A stretch of DNA of 5,937 nucleotides, from contig MWAR01000471.1 in assembly GCA_002068715.1 (NCBI GenBank), positions 1-5,937 of the forward strand, in the 5' to 3' direction. Positions 1 through 5,937 of the stretch are shown here, piece by piece (the first letter of the stretch is position 1; every line of letters starts with the position of its first letter). The translations under genes were made by a program, and so were the position numbers. The notes beneath the pieces are model-generated. The model had not been told where the DNA came from, did no database searches, and worked only from the letters and a program-made list of their open reading frames with translations. The DNA is from a bacterium ADurb.Bin374. Lineage in GTDB: Bacteria > Riflebacteria > Ozemobacteria > Ozemobacterales > Ozemobacteraceae.

Positions 1-1694
1 ACCATGACGACGGTCGGGCCTGACTTTGCGGACGTGTGGAATCTGAACCTGAACGGCTGACCAAGGGTCAGGCCGTCCGTGTCGGCCGCCGATGCTCCGA
101 TCTCTATCTCGTGGTCCGTCTCGGCCTGCCACAGGGTCGCCGGGAGGATCCCGACGGTGGTGTGATCGGCCGACCATTCGAAGCTGAACTGGCCGAAGGT
201 CGGCTGGATGGCTGCGATTGCAGCCTCTACGGAGGAGTGGATCATCGGCTTCGAGAACCGGAGGAAAATTCTAGTGTTGATCGCAACCTGGAGCGATCCG
301 CTCGCGGGTGCGATCGAGAGCAGGGTGGGCAATGTCTCATCCGAGGATGCCCGGGTGGTGAACGACCACGTAGAGGGTCTGCCCAGTTCGTTGCCGGCGA
401 GGCTTTTCGCCGATGTGGCGAGGTTCAGCGTCACGCGCGTATCGCCGGGCCAGGGGGAGGGAAAGGTCAGGCGAAGATGCCGGTTGTCCGTCCAGGCCGC
501 TTCCGCCGTGCCGGGCGCGGGCGAGATCGTCGTCGCGGCGACCACGCTGGCGCGGTCCATCTCGAGATCGAACGTCATCTCGATGGGGGTGTAGCCGGGA
601 ACATCCGTGGCGCCGTCCTCCGGGGCGAACGCGATGAGCTGTGGTGTTCCTCCGGTTTCGCCGGACGATGGCGCTTCCATCTCGATCAGCGACACGGGAA
701 ATTCCCGCACGAAGGAAAAACCATCGGATCGTTTGATGACCCATCGCATGAGAAGACGGTCGGCGAGATTCGCCGGGTTGAGGCCGGCGATGGCAAAGTG
801 AAGAGTATATATCAGGGAAGCGCCCTGGCTGGTCTGCGTGATATATGGAGAATTATTCATCGCGAGGATGGCCCGGCCGAGACTGTCCGTTGAAAACGCC
901 CGCGACTCACCCGATCCCGCGATCTCTCCCGGCGGAAGAGCTCCGTTGACTCCAACGATGGTCAGCTCGTTCGAAACGATGCCGGCGGGGTTGATGTCCG
1001 TCACCGTGTGGGTCAGCGTGAGATTGGTTCCGAACGCCCGACCGTGGCTCGCGACGGCCGTCGCCGGTTCCATCGAGATCGTGAGCGCCGGAAACGTGCG
1101 GCTCGTGTCGATCGGCCGCACGACCATCCAGCGCGAAAACACCGTCGTTTCGACGACGGCGAGGCCATGGTCGATGTCGACCGCCGGAACGAGCAGGGAC
1201 CAGCCGGTCGTTGCGTGTTCGCATGCCACGCGGATCGCTTCGGGATGGTTGCGCGCCTGGGCGTCTGGCTGGAAGGGGATCTCGAGCCTCGCAGGCCGGG
1301 AAAGGATGGCCGTCGCGGGGGAAATCGTCACGTCGTAGGCGCTGGAGAGTTTCACGAACCCCTCCGGCGGAAGGACACGGCTTCCCGTCGTCTGCGTCGT
1401 CCCGAAAAAAGCCGGCGGCTCGTACACCATCGAGACGTTCAGTGTTGTCCCGTCGGCGGCGGCACCGGAGGGTATCACGAGTCTGAAATTGTCCGACCGG
1501 ATATCGAGGGCGCCTCCTCCGGCGATCGTATACTGGCCGATCTGGCCGGGGATCCCTCCGTTGCGGTTCTCGGACCAATAGGGCTGGATGATCCTGCAGC
1601 CGATCGTTCCGGAGGCGAGAACGATCGCGAGAAGAACGAAGGCGAAGCATATCATGGCCGGCCGCGACCGGGTCCCGACTGTCTGGCGTGTCAT
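1..1694 (-). CDS. Predicted lipoprotein with ZU5-like and Ig-like (SbsA/Big_5) domains, partial at its C-terminus
   Basis: Translating the minus strand from ATG at 1694-1692 gives 564 codons without a stop, leaving the window at the left edge, so the C-terminus is missing. The N-terminus has four basic residues by position 11, a hydrophobic stretch at about 14-29, and Thr-Ile-Gly-Cys at 30-33, a weak lipobox with Gly at -1 and Cys33 as the likely lipidated residue. Residues about 62-196 resemble a ZU5-type beta domain: an IPSGAAADGT-like turn, a SPATAILSRPARLEIPF strand pair and a TGW motif. Residues about 198-342 are beta-rich but unassigned. Residues about 353-447 and 456-560 look like two SbsA/Big_5 Ig-like domains, each opening with an AP-x-(D/S)-G motif and closing with a W/R-x-F-x-T strand. 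A surface or periplasmic binding or adhesive role is inferred. It lies 42 nt after the HEAT gene, probably in the same transcript. GAGGAT sits 11 nt before the start, a rather long spacing. Frame is certain; function is not. Confidence 0.88.
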   Translation of the reverse strand, partial: MTRQTVGTRSRPAMICFAFVLLAIVLASGTIGCRIIQPYWSENRNGGIPGQIGQYTIAGGGALDIRSDNFRLVIPSGAAADGTTLNVSMVYEPPAFFGTTQTTGSRVLPPEGFVKLSSAYDVTISPATAILSRPARLEIPFQPDAQARNHPEAIRVACEHATTGWSLLVPAVDIDHGLAVVETTVFSRWMVVRPIDTSRTFPALTISMEPATAVASHGRAFGTNLTLTHTVTDINPAGIVSNELTIVGVNGALPPGEIAGSGESRAFSTDSLGRAILAMNNSPYITQTSQGASLIYTLHFAIAGLNPANLADRLLMRWVIKRSDGFSFVREFPVSLIEMEAPSSGETGGTPQLIAFAPEDGATDVPGYTPIEMTFDLEMDRASVVAATTISPAPGTAEAAWTDNRHLRLTFPSPWPGDTRVTLNLATSAKSLAGNELGRPSTWSFTTRASSDETLPTLLSIAPASGSLQVAINTRIFLRFSKPMIHSSVEAAIAAIQPTFGQFSFEWSADHTTVGILPATLWQAETDHEIEIGASAADTDGLTLGQPFRFRFHTSAKSGPTVVM

Positions 1695-1736
1695 CGTGGC
1701 GTATGATCCTCGATACAATATGGAATGATGTAATAT

Positions 1737-4220
1737 TTATCGCTTTTCGGCGGTGATTTTCATCACCTCGGCGGCGATCAAACCACTCGGAAGGTTGCGG
1801 TAGGGAAGCATCTCGACGACGATCTCCTCGCCATCCAGAAGCATCGGAAGCGATGCCGGAGCGGTGCAGCGATATCGCCTGGACTCGCTTTCGAACGTGA
1901 ACGTCTTTTTGTCGATCGTTTTCAGAATCCGGCCGGTCAGTTTGCATGGCCTGCCCATGCGAAATTCGGAGGGAATGCCGGTCAGCCTGTCGACCTTTTC
2001 CTCCGCCCGCCGTTCATCCTGGCCGCGACCGGCCTTCGAAGAGCCCTTCGGGGAAATCTCCAGAGGCGACGTTCCCGTCGAACGAGGCAGAAGGACCGGA
2101 AGGATGGCGAGAAGGATGACCGCAAGCCCGGCGGCGAGGGAAACGGGCACGCGTCGCACGAGGCCGGCCAGACCGGTTTCCGCCGTTTCGGGAGGTTTCT
2201 GCTGGGAACGGAGCTCGGCCTGGCGGTTCCGGATTGCCTGACGCACTTCGCTCACGGCATACGGCTTCGGAATCTCGCGCTGCATCGGTTGAGCGATTGC
2301 CGGCGGCTCCTTTCCCGACGGCCGGTGGCCGTCGACCGGGGCCGGCGCTCCCGCCTCCGGCGGAACCGCTTCCCGTTTCGGAGCCGGCGACGCGGCAGGC
2401 TGCTGCATCTCGACGCCGAGGCGCAGGAGGGTGTCGAACATGTCCATGCGTGCCTGGGCGATCAGCATCGTCACGCCGGGACTCGAGGTCGCCTGAATCT
2501 TGTCGAGGCGCTCGAGAAGTTCTTTGGAGGGGTTCGTCAGCAGGACGACGATCAGCCGCCGGGCGATGGCGGGGTGGTCTTCGGTCTCGAGCGCCCGAAG
2601 CAGAATGTTCCCGATCTTGTCGAACGGGACCAGGATCAGGCAGCTTACCGCCTGGGCACGAAGCGTTTTGTCTGTCGAGCGGAGCATCTTTTCGATGCTC
2701 TCGACGGCTTTCCGTTCATCCCATTTCAGAGCGAATCGAACGGCCTTGCCGCGGATCTTTGGGTCGGGAAGAGCCAGTAGGTCGGAGAGCCTCGGAACCA
2801 GACGGTCTGGCGAACGAGCTTCGAGCAGGATGAACGCCGCGAGCTGGGCATCCGGTTCGTCCTGCTGGAGGGCGGATTCCGCAAGGGGAATATCCTCGGC
2901 GTCCCTGCTCAGTTTCGTCAGGTTCCGGAACGCGAGGGCTCGGGTTGCGGGCGAGCCGAACCTAGCCTCGTCGCGGACCCATTGGGCGTGTTTTTCCCAC
3001 GTTGACGCATCCAGCCGTCCCAGAAGGTCCAGTTTTTCCTGCTCGGACAGCTTCGATGGGGCGATCGCTGCCTTGACGAGGCGTTGACCGGGTGAATGGG
3101 GGAGAAAATCGGCAAGCCGGCGGTGGACCTCTTCGGTTGCCGGATTCAGCGCGAGTTTCTCGACGAACGCGGCGACGTCGGGCGTCTGAATGTTCTTCGC
3201 CAGCCAGTCCTCGATTGCCTCACGACGCGCGGCCGAAGCAACCGCGATCTGGATCTCGAGGTCGGCCAGGAATTTCCTGAGGCGTTCGCGCCTCCACAGC
3301 TTCAGAATCGCCTCGTGCGGCGCATCGGGGCCTGTGATCAGCCCCGCCGCCGCCGCCGAGACGCTGATTTCCTTGAAGATGGCGCTGAGCCGCGCCGCCT
3401 GCTGCTTCGGCACGGTGTCGATGAGGTCGAGAATCCGGAGGGCCGTGTCGAGTTCGGGGTTGCTGGCGAGCAGGGTCTCGCATCCGTGCAGGACTTCGGG
3501 GTCTTGCTCGTCCGCGAGGATGGAAAGCACATACTCGCGAATCCGCGGAAAGGGAAAGGCGAACGCCGCCGAGAGGCCTGCGATCCGTTCTTCGCTCTTC
3601 CGTGAGGCGAGAAGCTCCGACAGATGCGCCTCGGCTTCCTGCTCGTCGACCTTTCTGAGAGCGGCGATCGCCCGGATCCGGACGATCGGGTGATTCGACG
3701 CGAGCAGCATCGGAAAATGCGCCATGAGCGCAGGCGGCGCCAGCGCTTCGATCGCCTCGATCACCGGAATGATCAGCCCGCTTTGGCCGTCACCGAGCCA
3801 GTGCGTGAGAAACGAGACGTCGTCTTCACGGCCGTATCTGCCGAGAAACGCGGCGGCCGGCGGCTGCAGTTCCTCGGGAATCGCGGCGGGATCGGACCGG
3901 ATGCGCGACAGCAACGGTTCGATCTCGGCGCGCTGGGGCGACAGGAGCCTCGTGCGCGTGATTTCCGGGCCGTTCCCGGTGGCCGGCGCCTCGGGCTCGT
4001 CTGCGACGGCGTCTCCGCGTCGTGCTCTGATGCGGCTGAGGGCCTGCGCGGCGAAAAACGACAGCTCGCGATCGCTTCCGTCGGCGAGCTGCTGCAGGGC
4101 TTTCAGCGCCTCGTTCGAGGCGGCGGTCTTCGCGAGCTGGACAACTGCGTTGACGCGGAGCGTGCGCTTCTCCGAGCCGAGTTGCTCGAGAAGCTGCCGC
4201 TCCAGCGACGTGTCAGCCAT
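1737..4220 (-). CDS. Membrane-anchored HEAT-repeat protein with C-terminal extracytoplasmic beta domain
   Basis: This 827-aa protein has four parts. Residues 1-66 hold two helical HEAT-like repeats, then an acidic Pro/Ala linker (about 67-95). Residues about 97-606 are a long run of helix pairs of HEAT/PBS-lyase type, clearest at 175-205 (HPIVRIRAIAALRKV) and in the later part around the PDPKIRGKAVRFAL and TLRAQAVSCLI segments. Residues about 607-690 are a Pro/Ala/Gln-rich linker ending in Arg-Arg. Residues 691-712 form one strong transmembrane helix. After a charged spacer, residues about 755-822 look like a small beta-barrel or OB-like domain with Cys759 and Cys785. Arg-Arg before the helix places the solenoid in the cytoplasm and the C-terminal domain outside (positive-inside rule). 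HEAT solenoids are protein-binding scaffolds; no catalytic motif is visible. The ATG at 4220 lies inside the end of the STAS gene (ATGGCTGA shared). The nearest Shine-Dalgarno-like AGGAGG is 18 nt away, so translation is probably coupled. The partner is unknown. Confidence 0.93.
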   Translation of the reverse strand: MADTSLERQLLEQLGSEKRTLRVNAVVQLAKTAASNEALKALQQLADGSDRELSFFAAQALSRIRARRGDAVADEPEAPATGNGPEITRTRLLSPQRAEIEPLLSRIRSDPAAIPEELQPPAAAFLGRYGREDDVSFLTHWLGDGQSGLIIPVIEAIEALAPPALMAHFPMLLASNHPIVRIRAIAALRKVDEQEAEAHLSELLASRKSEERIAGLSAAFAFPFPRIREYVLSILADEQDPEVLHGCETLLASNPELDTALRILDLIDTVPKQQAARLSAIFKEISVSAAAAGLITGPDAPHEAILKLWRRERLRKFLADLEIQIAVASAARREAIEDWLAKNIQTPDVAAFVEKLALNPATEEVHRRLADFLPHSPGQRLVKAAIAPSKLSEQEKLDLLGRLDASTWEKHAQWVRDEARFGSPATRALAFRNLTKLSRDAEDIPLAESALQQDEPDAQLAAFILLEARSPDRLVPRLSDLLALPDPKIRGKAVRFALKWDERKAVESIEKMLRSTDKTLRAQAVSCLILVPFDKIGNILLRALETEDHPAIARRLIVVLLTNPSKELLERLDKIQATSSPGVTMLIAQARMDMFDTLLRLGVEMQQPAASPAPKREAVPPEAGAPAPVDGHRPSGKEPPAIAQPMQREIPKPYAVSEVRQAIRNRQAELRSQQKPPETAETGLAGLVRRVPVSLAAGLAVILLAILPVLLPRSTGTSPLEISPKGSSKAGRGQDERRAEEKVDRLTGIPSEFRMGRPCKLTGRILKTIDKKTFTFESESRRYRCTAPASLPMLLDGEEIVVEMLPYRNLPSGLIAAEVMKITAEKR
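3344..3358. repeat. (CCG)5 trinucleotide run inside the HEAT gene
   Basis: Five CCG units in a row encode part of an alanine run (Ser-Ala-Ala-Ala-Ala-Gly) in the helical region of the HEAT protein. Length change by slippage would stay in frame. Short and probably without regulatory meaning. Confidence 0.5.
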
Positions 4221-4569
4221 GATCGAGAGCCGAGCGGGCCTCCTGTTCGGTGCCGAAGGGTGAAACCATATCCATCAGACCGACGAGACTGAAGGCCTCC
4301 CGAAGCAGGGGGGAAAGCCGACAGATCGCGATCTTCACCTGGAACTGCTCCGCGAACCGGTCACAGTGGTCGAGCAGGCACGCGATCCCCTGGCTGTTCG
4401 CGAGGGGGCACTCGCCGAAATCGAACAATACGGTCGTGATGCCTGCGAGATCGATGTTCCGGATGGCGTCGTTCATGGCCGTGCCGCCCTGGTCGTTCAG
4501 ATACCCGACCGGGGTGATGACGAGCCACGCCCCGTCTTTCCGGGTCCGGCAGACGAAGTTCGTGGTCAT
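4213..4569 (-). CDS. STAS-domain protein, anti-sigma factor antagonist type
   Basis: This 118-aa protein is one STAS domain, the usual length for SpoIIAA/RsbV-like antagonists. The N-terminal strands (about 5-22, TRKDGAWLVITPVGYL) are followed by a helix (about 28-40), the core strand TTVLFDFGEC (45-54) and the loop Ala-Asn-Ser-Gln-Gly (57-61) before the helix IACLLDHC. The loop aligns with the Asp-Ser-Ser-Gly phosphorylation site of SpoIIAA, with Ser59 at the phosphoserine position, Asn for the Asp and Gln for the second Ser. In the known family a partner-switching kinase phosphorylates this Ser to control binding to an anti-sigma factor. No kinase, phosphatase or sigma factor gene is in the window, so the partner here is unknown; the co-encoded HEAT protein is one candidate. 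The start at 4569 is supported by GAGGTGA seven nt upstream. It overlaps the HEAT gene by 8 nt at its 3' end. Domain call firm, pathway inferred. Confidence 0.93.
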   Translation of the reverse strand: MTTNFVCRTRKDGAWLVITPVGYLNDQGGTAMNDAIRNIDLAGITTVLFDFGECPLANSQGIACLLDHCDRFAEQFQVKIAICRLSPLLREAFSLVGLMDMVSPFGTEQEARSALDHG

Positions 4570-4576
4570 TTCTCTT

Positions 4577-4583
4577 TCACCTC
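4577..4583 (-). promoter_or_regulatory. Ribosome binding site of the STAS gene
   Basis: GAGGTGA on the minus strand lies 7 nt before the ATG at 4569. It is the best Shine-Dalgarno match among the leftward genes and decides the STAS start. The two downstream genes have poor or distant sites, which fits translation of the HEAT gene being led by the STAS gene. Confidence 0.7.
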
Positions 4584-4590
4584 GGATGCC

Positions 4591-4620
4591 ATTCTAAACA
4601 ATCCTCGACCCTCCGATCAA
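4591..4620 (-). promoter_or_regulatory. Predicted sigma70-type promoter for the STAS-HEAT-lipoprotein operon
   Basis: On the minus strand TTGATC (4620-4615) and TAGAAT (4596-4591) are separated by 18 bp, matching the -35 and -10 consensus at 4/6 and 5/6 positions. The expected transcription start is near 4584. That would give a leader of only about 15 nt with the ribosome binding site at its very 5' end, so either the real start is slightly upstream or the leader is unusually short. Confidence 0.5.
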
Positions 4621-4748
4621 GTGATTCCGAAAGCAGGGCGTGCGCACCGGTTTCCTCAAACGCATCCAGCACGGAGGCCGAAGGCGGAACAGAGCTTTGG
4701 AATGAAGACCGGAGAATCTTCCTCGTTCCCGATTGGGAGGTGAGGTTA

Positions 4749-4757
4749 TGCTATAAT
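4749..4757 (+). promoter_or_regulatory. Extended -10 promoter for the rhodanese-like gene
   Basis: TGCTATAAT at 4749-4757 is a perfect extended -10 element (TGnTATAAT). No good -35 hexamer is found 16-18 bp upstream, as is common for extended -10 promoters. The predicted transcription start is near 4764, giving a leader of about 40 nt to the ATG at 4805. This position argues against the in-frame GTG at 4769, which would have almost no leader. An imperfect inverted repeat (TCCC-GATT-GGGA, 4727-4738) sits where a -35 would lie and could be a regulator site, though it is short. Confidence 0.6.
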
Positions 4758-4785
4758 GAGGGTGAAGAGTGATCTGGATAGGGAG

Positions 4786-4795
4786 TTCCGCGGAA
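4786..4795. repeat. 10-bp perfect palindrome in the leader of the rhodanese-like gene
   Basis: TTCCGCGGAA at 4786-4795 is its own reverse complement. Its right half merges with the Shine-Dalgarno-like GGAAAG (4792-4797) that precedes the ATG at 4805 by 7 nt. It lies about 22-32 nt downstream of the predicted transcription start, so it could act as an operator. In RNA a 10-nt palindrome with no loop could not form a stable hairpin. It may also be chance in GC-rich DNA. Confidence 0.35.
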
Positions 4796-4804
4796 AGAAA
4801 CGCC

Positions 4805-5515
4805 ATGCGCCGATGCCTTCTCGCGCTGCTATGCAGCCTGTATCTCTCCCCACCGGCATTCGCCGGCGAGCCGGGAATGACGATGAACCTTTCGCCGGGT
4901 TCGATCGCCATTCCGATCGCCGTGGATGGGCAATTTCCAAAGCCTCCGCTTGGTGCTCCGACATCCGCCATCCCGTCGGGTGTCTGTTGGGGGCCCTGCA
5001 AGGAAAGCATGTATCTTGCGCTCAGGACGACGAATCCGTCGGTAACCCGTGAGGACGTCGCGAGTATGTCTCTGTCGAACACATACGATCCTGACGCCGC
5101 CCCTGGCGATCAAAGCCGCCGTTTCCTCGACCTTTCGAACCCGAGGTGGGCCGTTTCTCCGGCAACGCTGAAGGAGATGCTCGGCATGTTCCATGCCCCA
5201 CGTCTCATCGATGCGAGGTCTCCGGCCGAAGACAACGGGAAAAGCCTGGTCGGCGCCTTTCCGCTCCACATCCCCATCGCGACGGAGACTTTGCAGGCCG
5301 TTCTCCCGGATAAAACCCAAATCGTGGTTGTCTTCGGGAACGATGCCGGAACCATCGCGGTCGCCGATGTCGCCGAGGAGCTGCGGCGCCTGGGGTATGC
5401 CAATGTCCTCGAACTCCGGGAAGGCATCGCCGGCTGGATCGCGGCAAACGGCGAAATCGTCGAAACGCGCGTTTCCGAAGAGCGCGAAGCCTCGCCGAGC
5501 GAACTTCTTCGATGA
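4805..5515 (+). CDS. Secreted rhodanese-fold protein lacking the catalytic cysteine
   Basis: This 236-aa protein begins with a clear Sec signal peptide: Arg2-Arg3, a hydrophobic core at 5-15 and a signal peptidase I site after Ala-Phe-Ala (20/21). The chosen ATG follows GGAAAG by 7 nt; an in-frame GTG 36 nt upstream would bury the signal peptide and sits too close to the promoter. Residues about 22-110 are an extension without a recognised domain, rich in Pro and Ser, with Cys61-Trp-Gly-Pro-Cys65. Residues about 117-220 are rhodanese-like: the start VSPATLKEML, the LIDARSPAE strand and turn (134-142), the VVVF strand (174-177), the ELRRLGYANVLEL helix and strand, and GIAGWIAANGE. In active rhodaneses a Cys follows the VVVF-type strand; here the loop reads Gly-Asn-Asp-Ala-Gly-Thr (178-183), so sulfurtransferase activity at that site is not expected. 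It probably acts in the periplasm as a binding module or uses the Cys pair. It overlaps the next gene by 4 nt. Confidence 0.9.
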   Translation: MRRCLLALLCSLYLSPPAFAGEPGMTMNLSPGSIAIPIAVDGQFPKPPLGAPTSAIPSGVCWGPCKESMYLALRTTNPSVTREDVASMSLSNTYDPDAAPGDQSRRFLDLSNPRWAVSPATLKEMLGMFHAPRLIDARSPAEDNGKSLVGAFPLHIPIATETLQAVLPDKTQIVVVFGNDAGTIAVADVAEELRRLGYANVLELREGIAGWIAANGEIVETRVSEEREASPSELLR

Positions 5516-5937
5516 AGGGTAACGGCATGGATGGGAGAGTCACACGCATGGCCGGGGGAATCGCCCTCGTATGCCTGTGCTCTTTTCTGGTCTACACGGC
5601 ATATCGTGATGCGACCCGTCCGCCACCGGATCAACCGTACATCTCCCCACTGGCAAAAATAGCCTCCGGCGTCGGCCTCCTCGATATCGGAATCCCGCCT
5701 GCGCTTCTTGCAACGCAAACGAACGTCGAAGACCTGGTCCAGCAGCTTTACAGCCGCGGGTGGTCTCGCACGGCCGCCCGCCTTGCGCGGCAGAATCCCG
5801 GCAACGAGTCGCAGTCGCCCGTGTTCATCAGACTTGCCCGGGATATCGGCGACGGGAGACTTTTTTGGGCGAATCGCGCCCCTCTCGATCCGCCCGAAGA
5901 GTTCTGGATTCGCGAGATCCCGCCGTATTATGGCGGC
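5512..5937 (+). CDS. Unrecognised membrane-anchored protein, partial
   Basis: The frame is open for 142 codons to the right edge, so the C-terminus is missing. The family is not recognised. The N-terminus is basic (Lys2, Arg9, Arg12), followed by one hydrophobic segment at about 14-30 that looks like an uncleaved anchor, since no signal peptidase site or lipobox is evident. Next come a Pro-rich stretch (36-46), a Gly/Ile-rich stretch (50-66) and an amphipathic helical part (71-94, NVEDLVQQLYSRGWSRTAAR); most of the protein would be outside the membrane. Three starts are possible: the ATG at 5512 within the ATGA overlap, with no ribosome binding site; the ATG at 5527 with AAGGG 7 nt upstream; and the ATG at 5548 with GGAG 8 nt upstream. 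The longest is given, though 5527 is about as likely. Co-transcription with the secreted rhodanese-fold gene suggests a joint envelope role, which is inference. Confidence 0.8.
   Translation, partial: MKGNGMDGRVTRMAGGIALVCLCSFLVYTAYRDATRPPPDQPYISPLAKIASGVGLLDIGIPPALLATQTNVEDLVQQLYSRGWSRTAARLARQNPGNESQSPVFIRLARDIGDGRLFWANRAPLDPPEEFWIREIPPYYGG

Noticed and set aside
36..893. Long open frame on the plus strand (285 codons)
   Set aside because: It is antisense to the lipoprotein gene, is very rich in Arg and Gly, and shows no domain. The minus-strand frame here has coherent Ig-like strands. It is a by-product of GC-rich codon use.
1695..1736. AT-rich gap between the HEAT and lipoprotein genes as a terminator or promoter
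   Set aside because: There is no stem-loop followed by a T run and no -35/-10 pair with proper spacing, so read-through from the HEAT gene is more likely.
907..1947. 346-codon open frame on the minus strand running from within the HEAT gene into the lipoprotein gene
   Set aside because: It is a shifted frame of two real genes on the same strand, is Arg/Asp-rich with low-complexity composition, and crosses a clear gene boundary at 1695-1736.
4769..4804. GTG at 4769 as an upstream start of the rhodanese-like gene
   Set aside because: It would put 12 residues ahead of a complete signal peptide and lies only about 5 nt after the predicted transcription start. The ATG at 4805 has a proper ribosome binding site and begins the signal peptide.
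4594..5082. 162-codon minus-strand frame covering the divergent promoter region
   Set aside because: It lies antisense to the signal peptide and N-terminus of the rhodanese-like gene, covers the TGCTATAAT element and has no recognisable domain.
5110..5718. 202-codon minus-strand frame
   Set aside because: Antisense to the rhodanese domain and the start of the next gene, Arg/Ser-rich, no domain.
1..5937. Mobile element, phage, CRISPR or RNA gene
   Set aside because: No long direct or inverted repeats, no transposase or integrase motifs, no spaced repeats and no tRNA- or rRNA-like stretches were seen on either strand.

Overview
This window comes from a GC-rich bacterial chromosome or contig. 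The genes carry envelope-targeting signals: a lipoprotein-type signal, a cleavable Sec signal and two single transmembrane anchors. Inter-gene gaps are short and frames overlap, as in ordinary chromosomal operons. There are no rRNA, tRNA, CRISPR, transposase or phage genes. The taxon cannot be fixed from this sequence. A diderm lineage rich in HEAT-repeat and Ig-like envelope proteins fits (Riflebacteria/Ozemobacteraceae-like, Myxococcota-like or similar), but that is only a guess.

The layout is two divergent transcription units separated by a 235-bp intergenic region (4570-4804).

Leftward (minus strand): (i) a 118-aa STAS-domain protein of the anti-sigma-factor-antagonist type (4213-4569), with a recognisable sigma70-type promoter and a good ribosome binding site; (ii) an 827-aa HEAT-repeat protein (1737-4220) whose start overlaps the STAS stop by 8 nt. 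It has a long cytoplasmic alpha-solenoid, a proline-rich linker, one transmembrane helix and a small beta-type domain predicted to lie outside the membrane; (iii) after 42 nt, a predicted lipoprotein (start 1694) that is open to the left edge for 564 codons. It has a ZU5-like beta domain, an unassigned beta-rich segment and two SbsA/Big_5-type Ig-like domains.

Rightward (plus strand): an extended -10 promoter (TGCTATAAT) drives (iv) a 236-aa secreted rhodanese-fold protein (4805-5515) that lacks the catalytic cysteine but carries a CX3C pair (Cys-Trp-Gly-Pro-Cys) in its N-terminal extension. It overlaps by 4 nt (ATGA) with (v) an unrecognised membrane-anchored protein that runs off the right edge.

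The leftward operon reads as a chain of parts that could connect a cytoplasmic switch protein (STAS) through a membrane-spanning scaffold (HEAT-TM-beta domain) to a surface or periplasmic adhesion-type lipoprotein. That functional link is inferred from gene order and domain topology only. The rightward pair looks like a small envelope module of unknown role. The rest is ordinary coding sequence; many long alternative frames exist because of the high GC content and were rejected.
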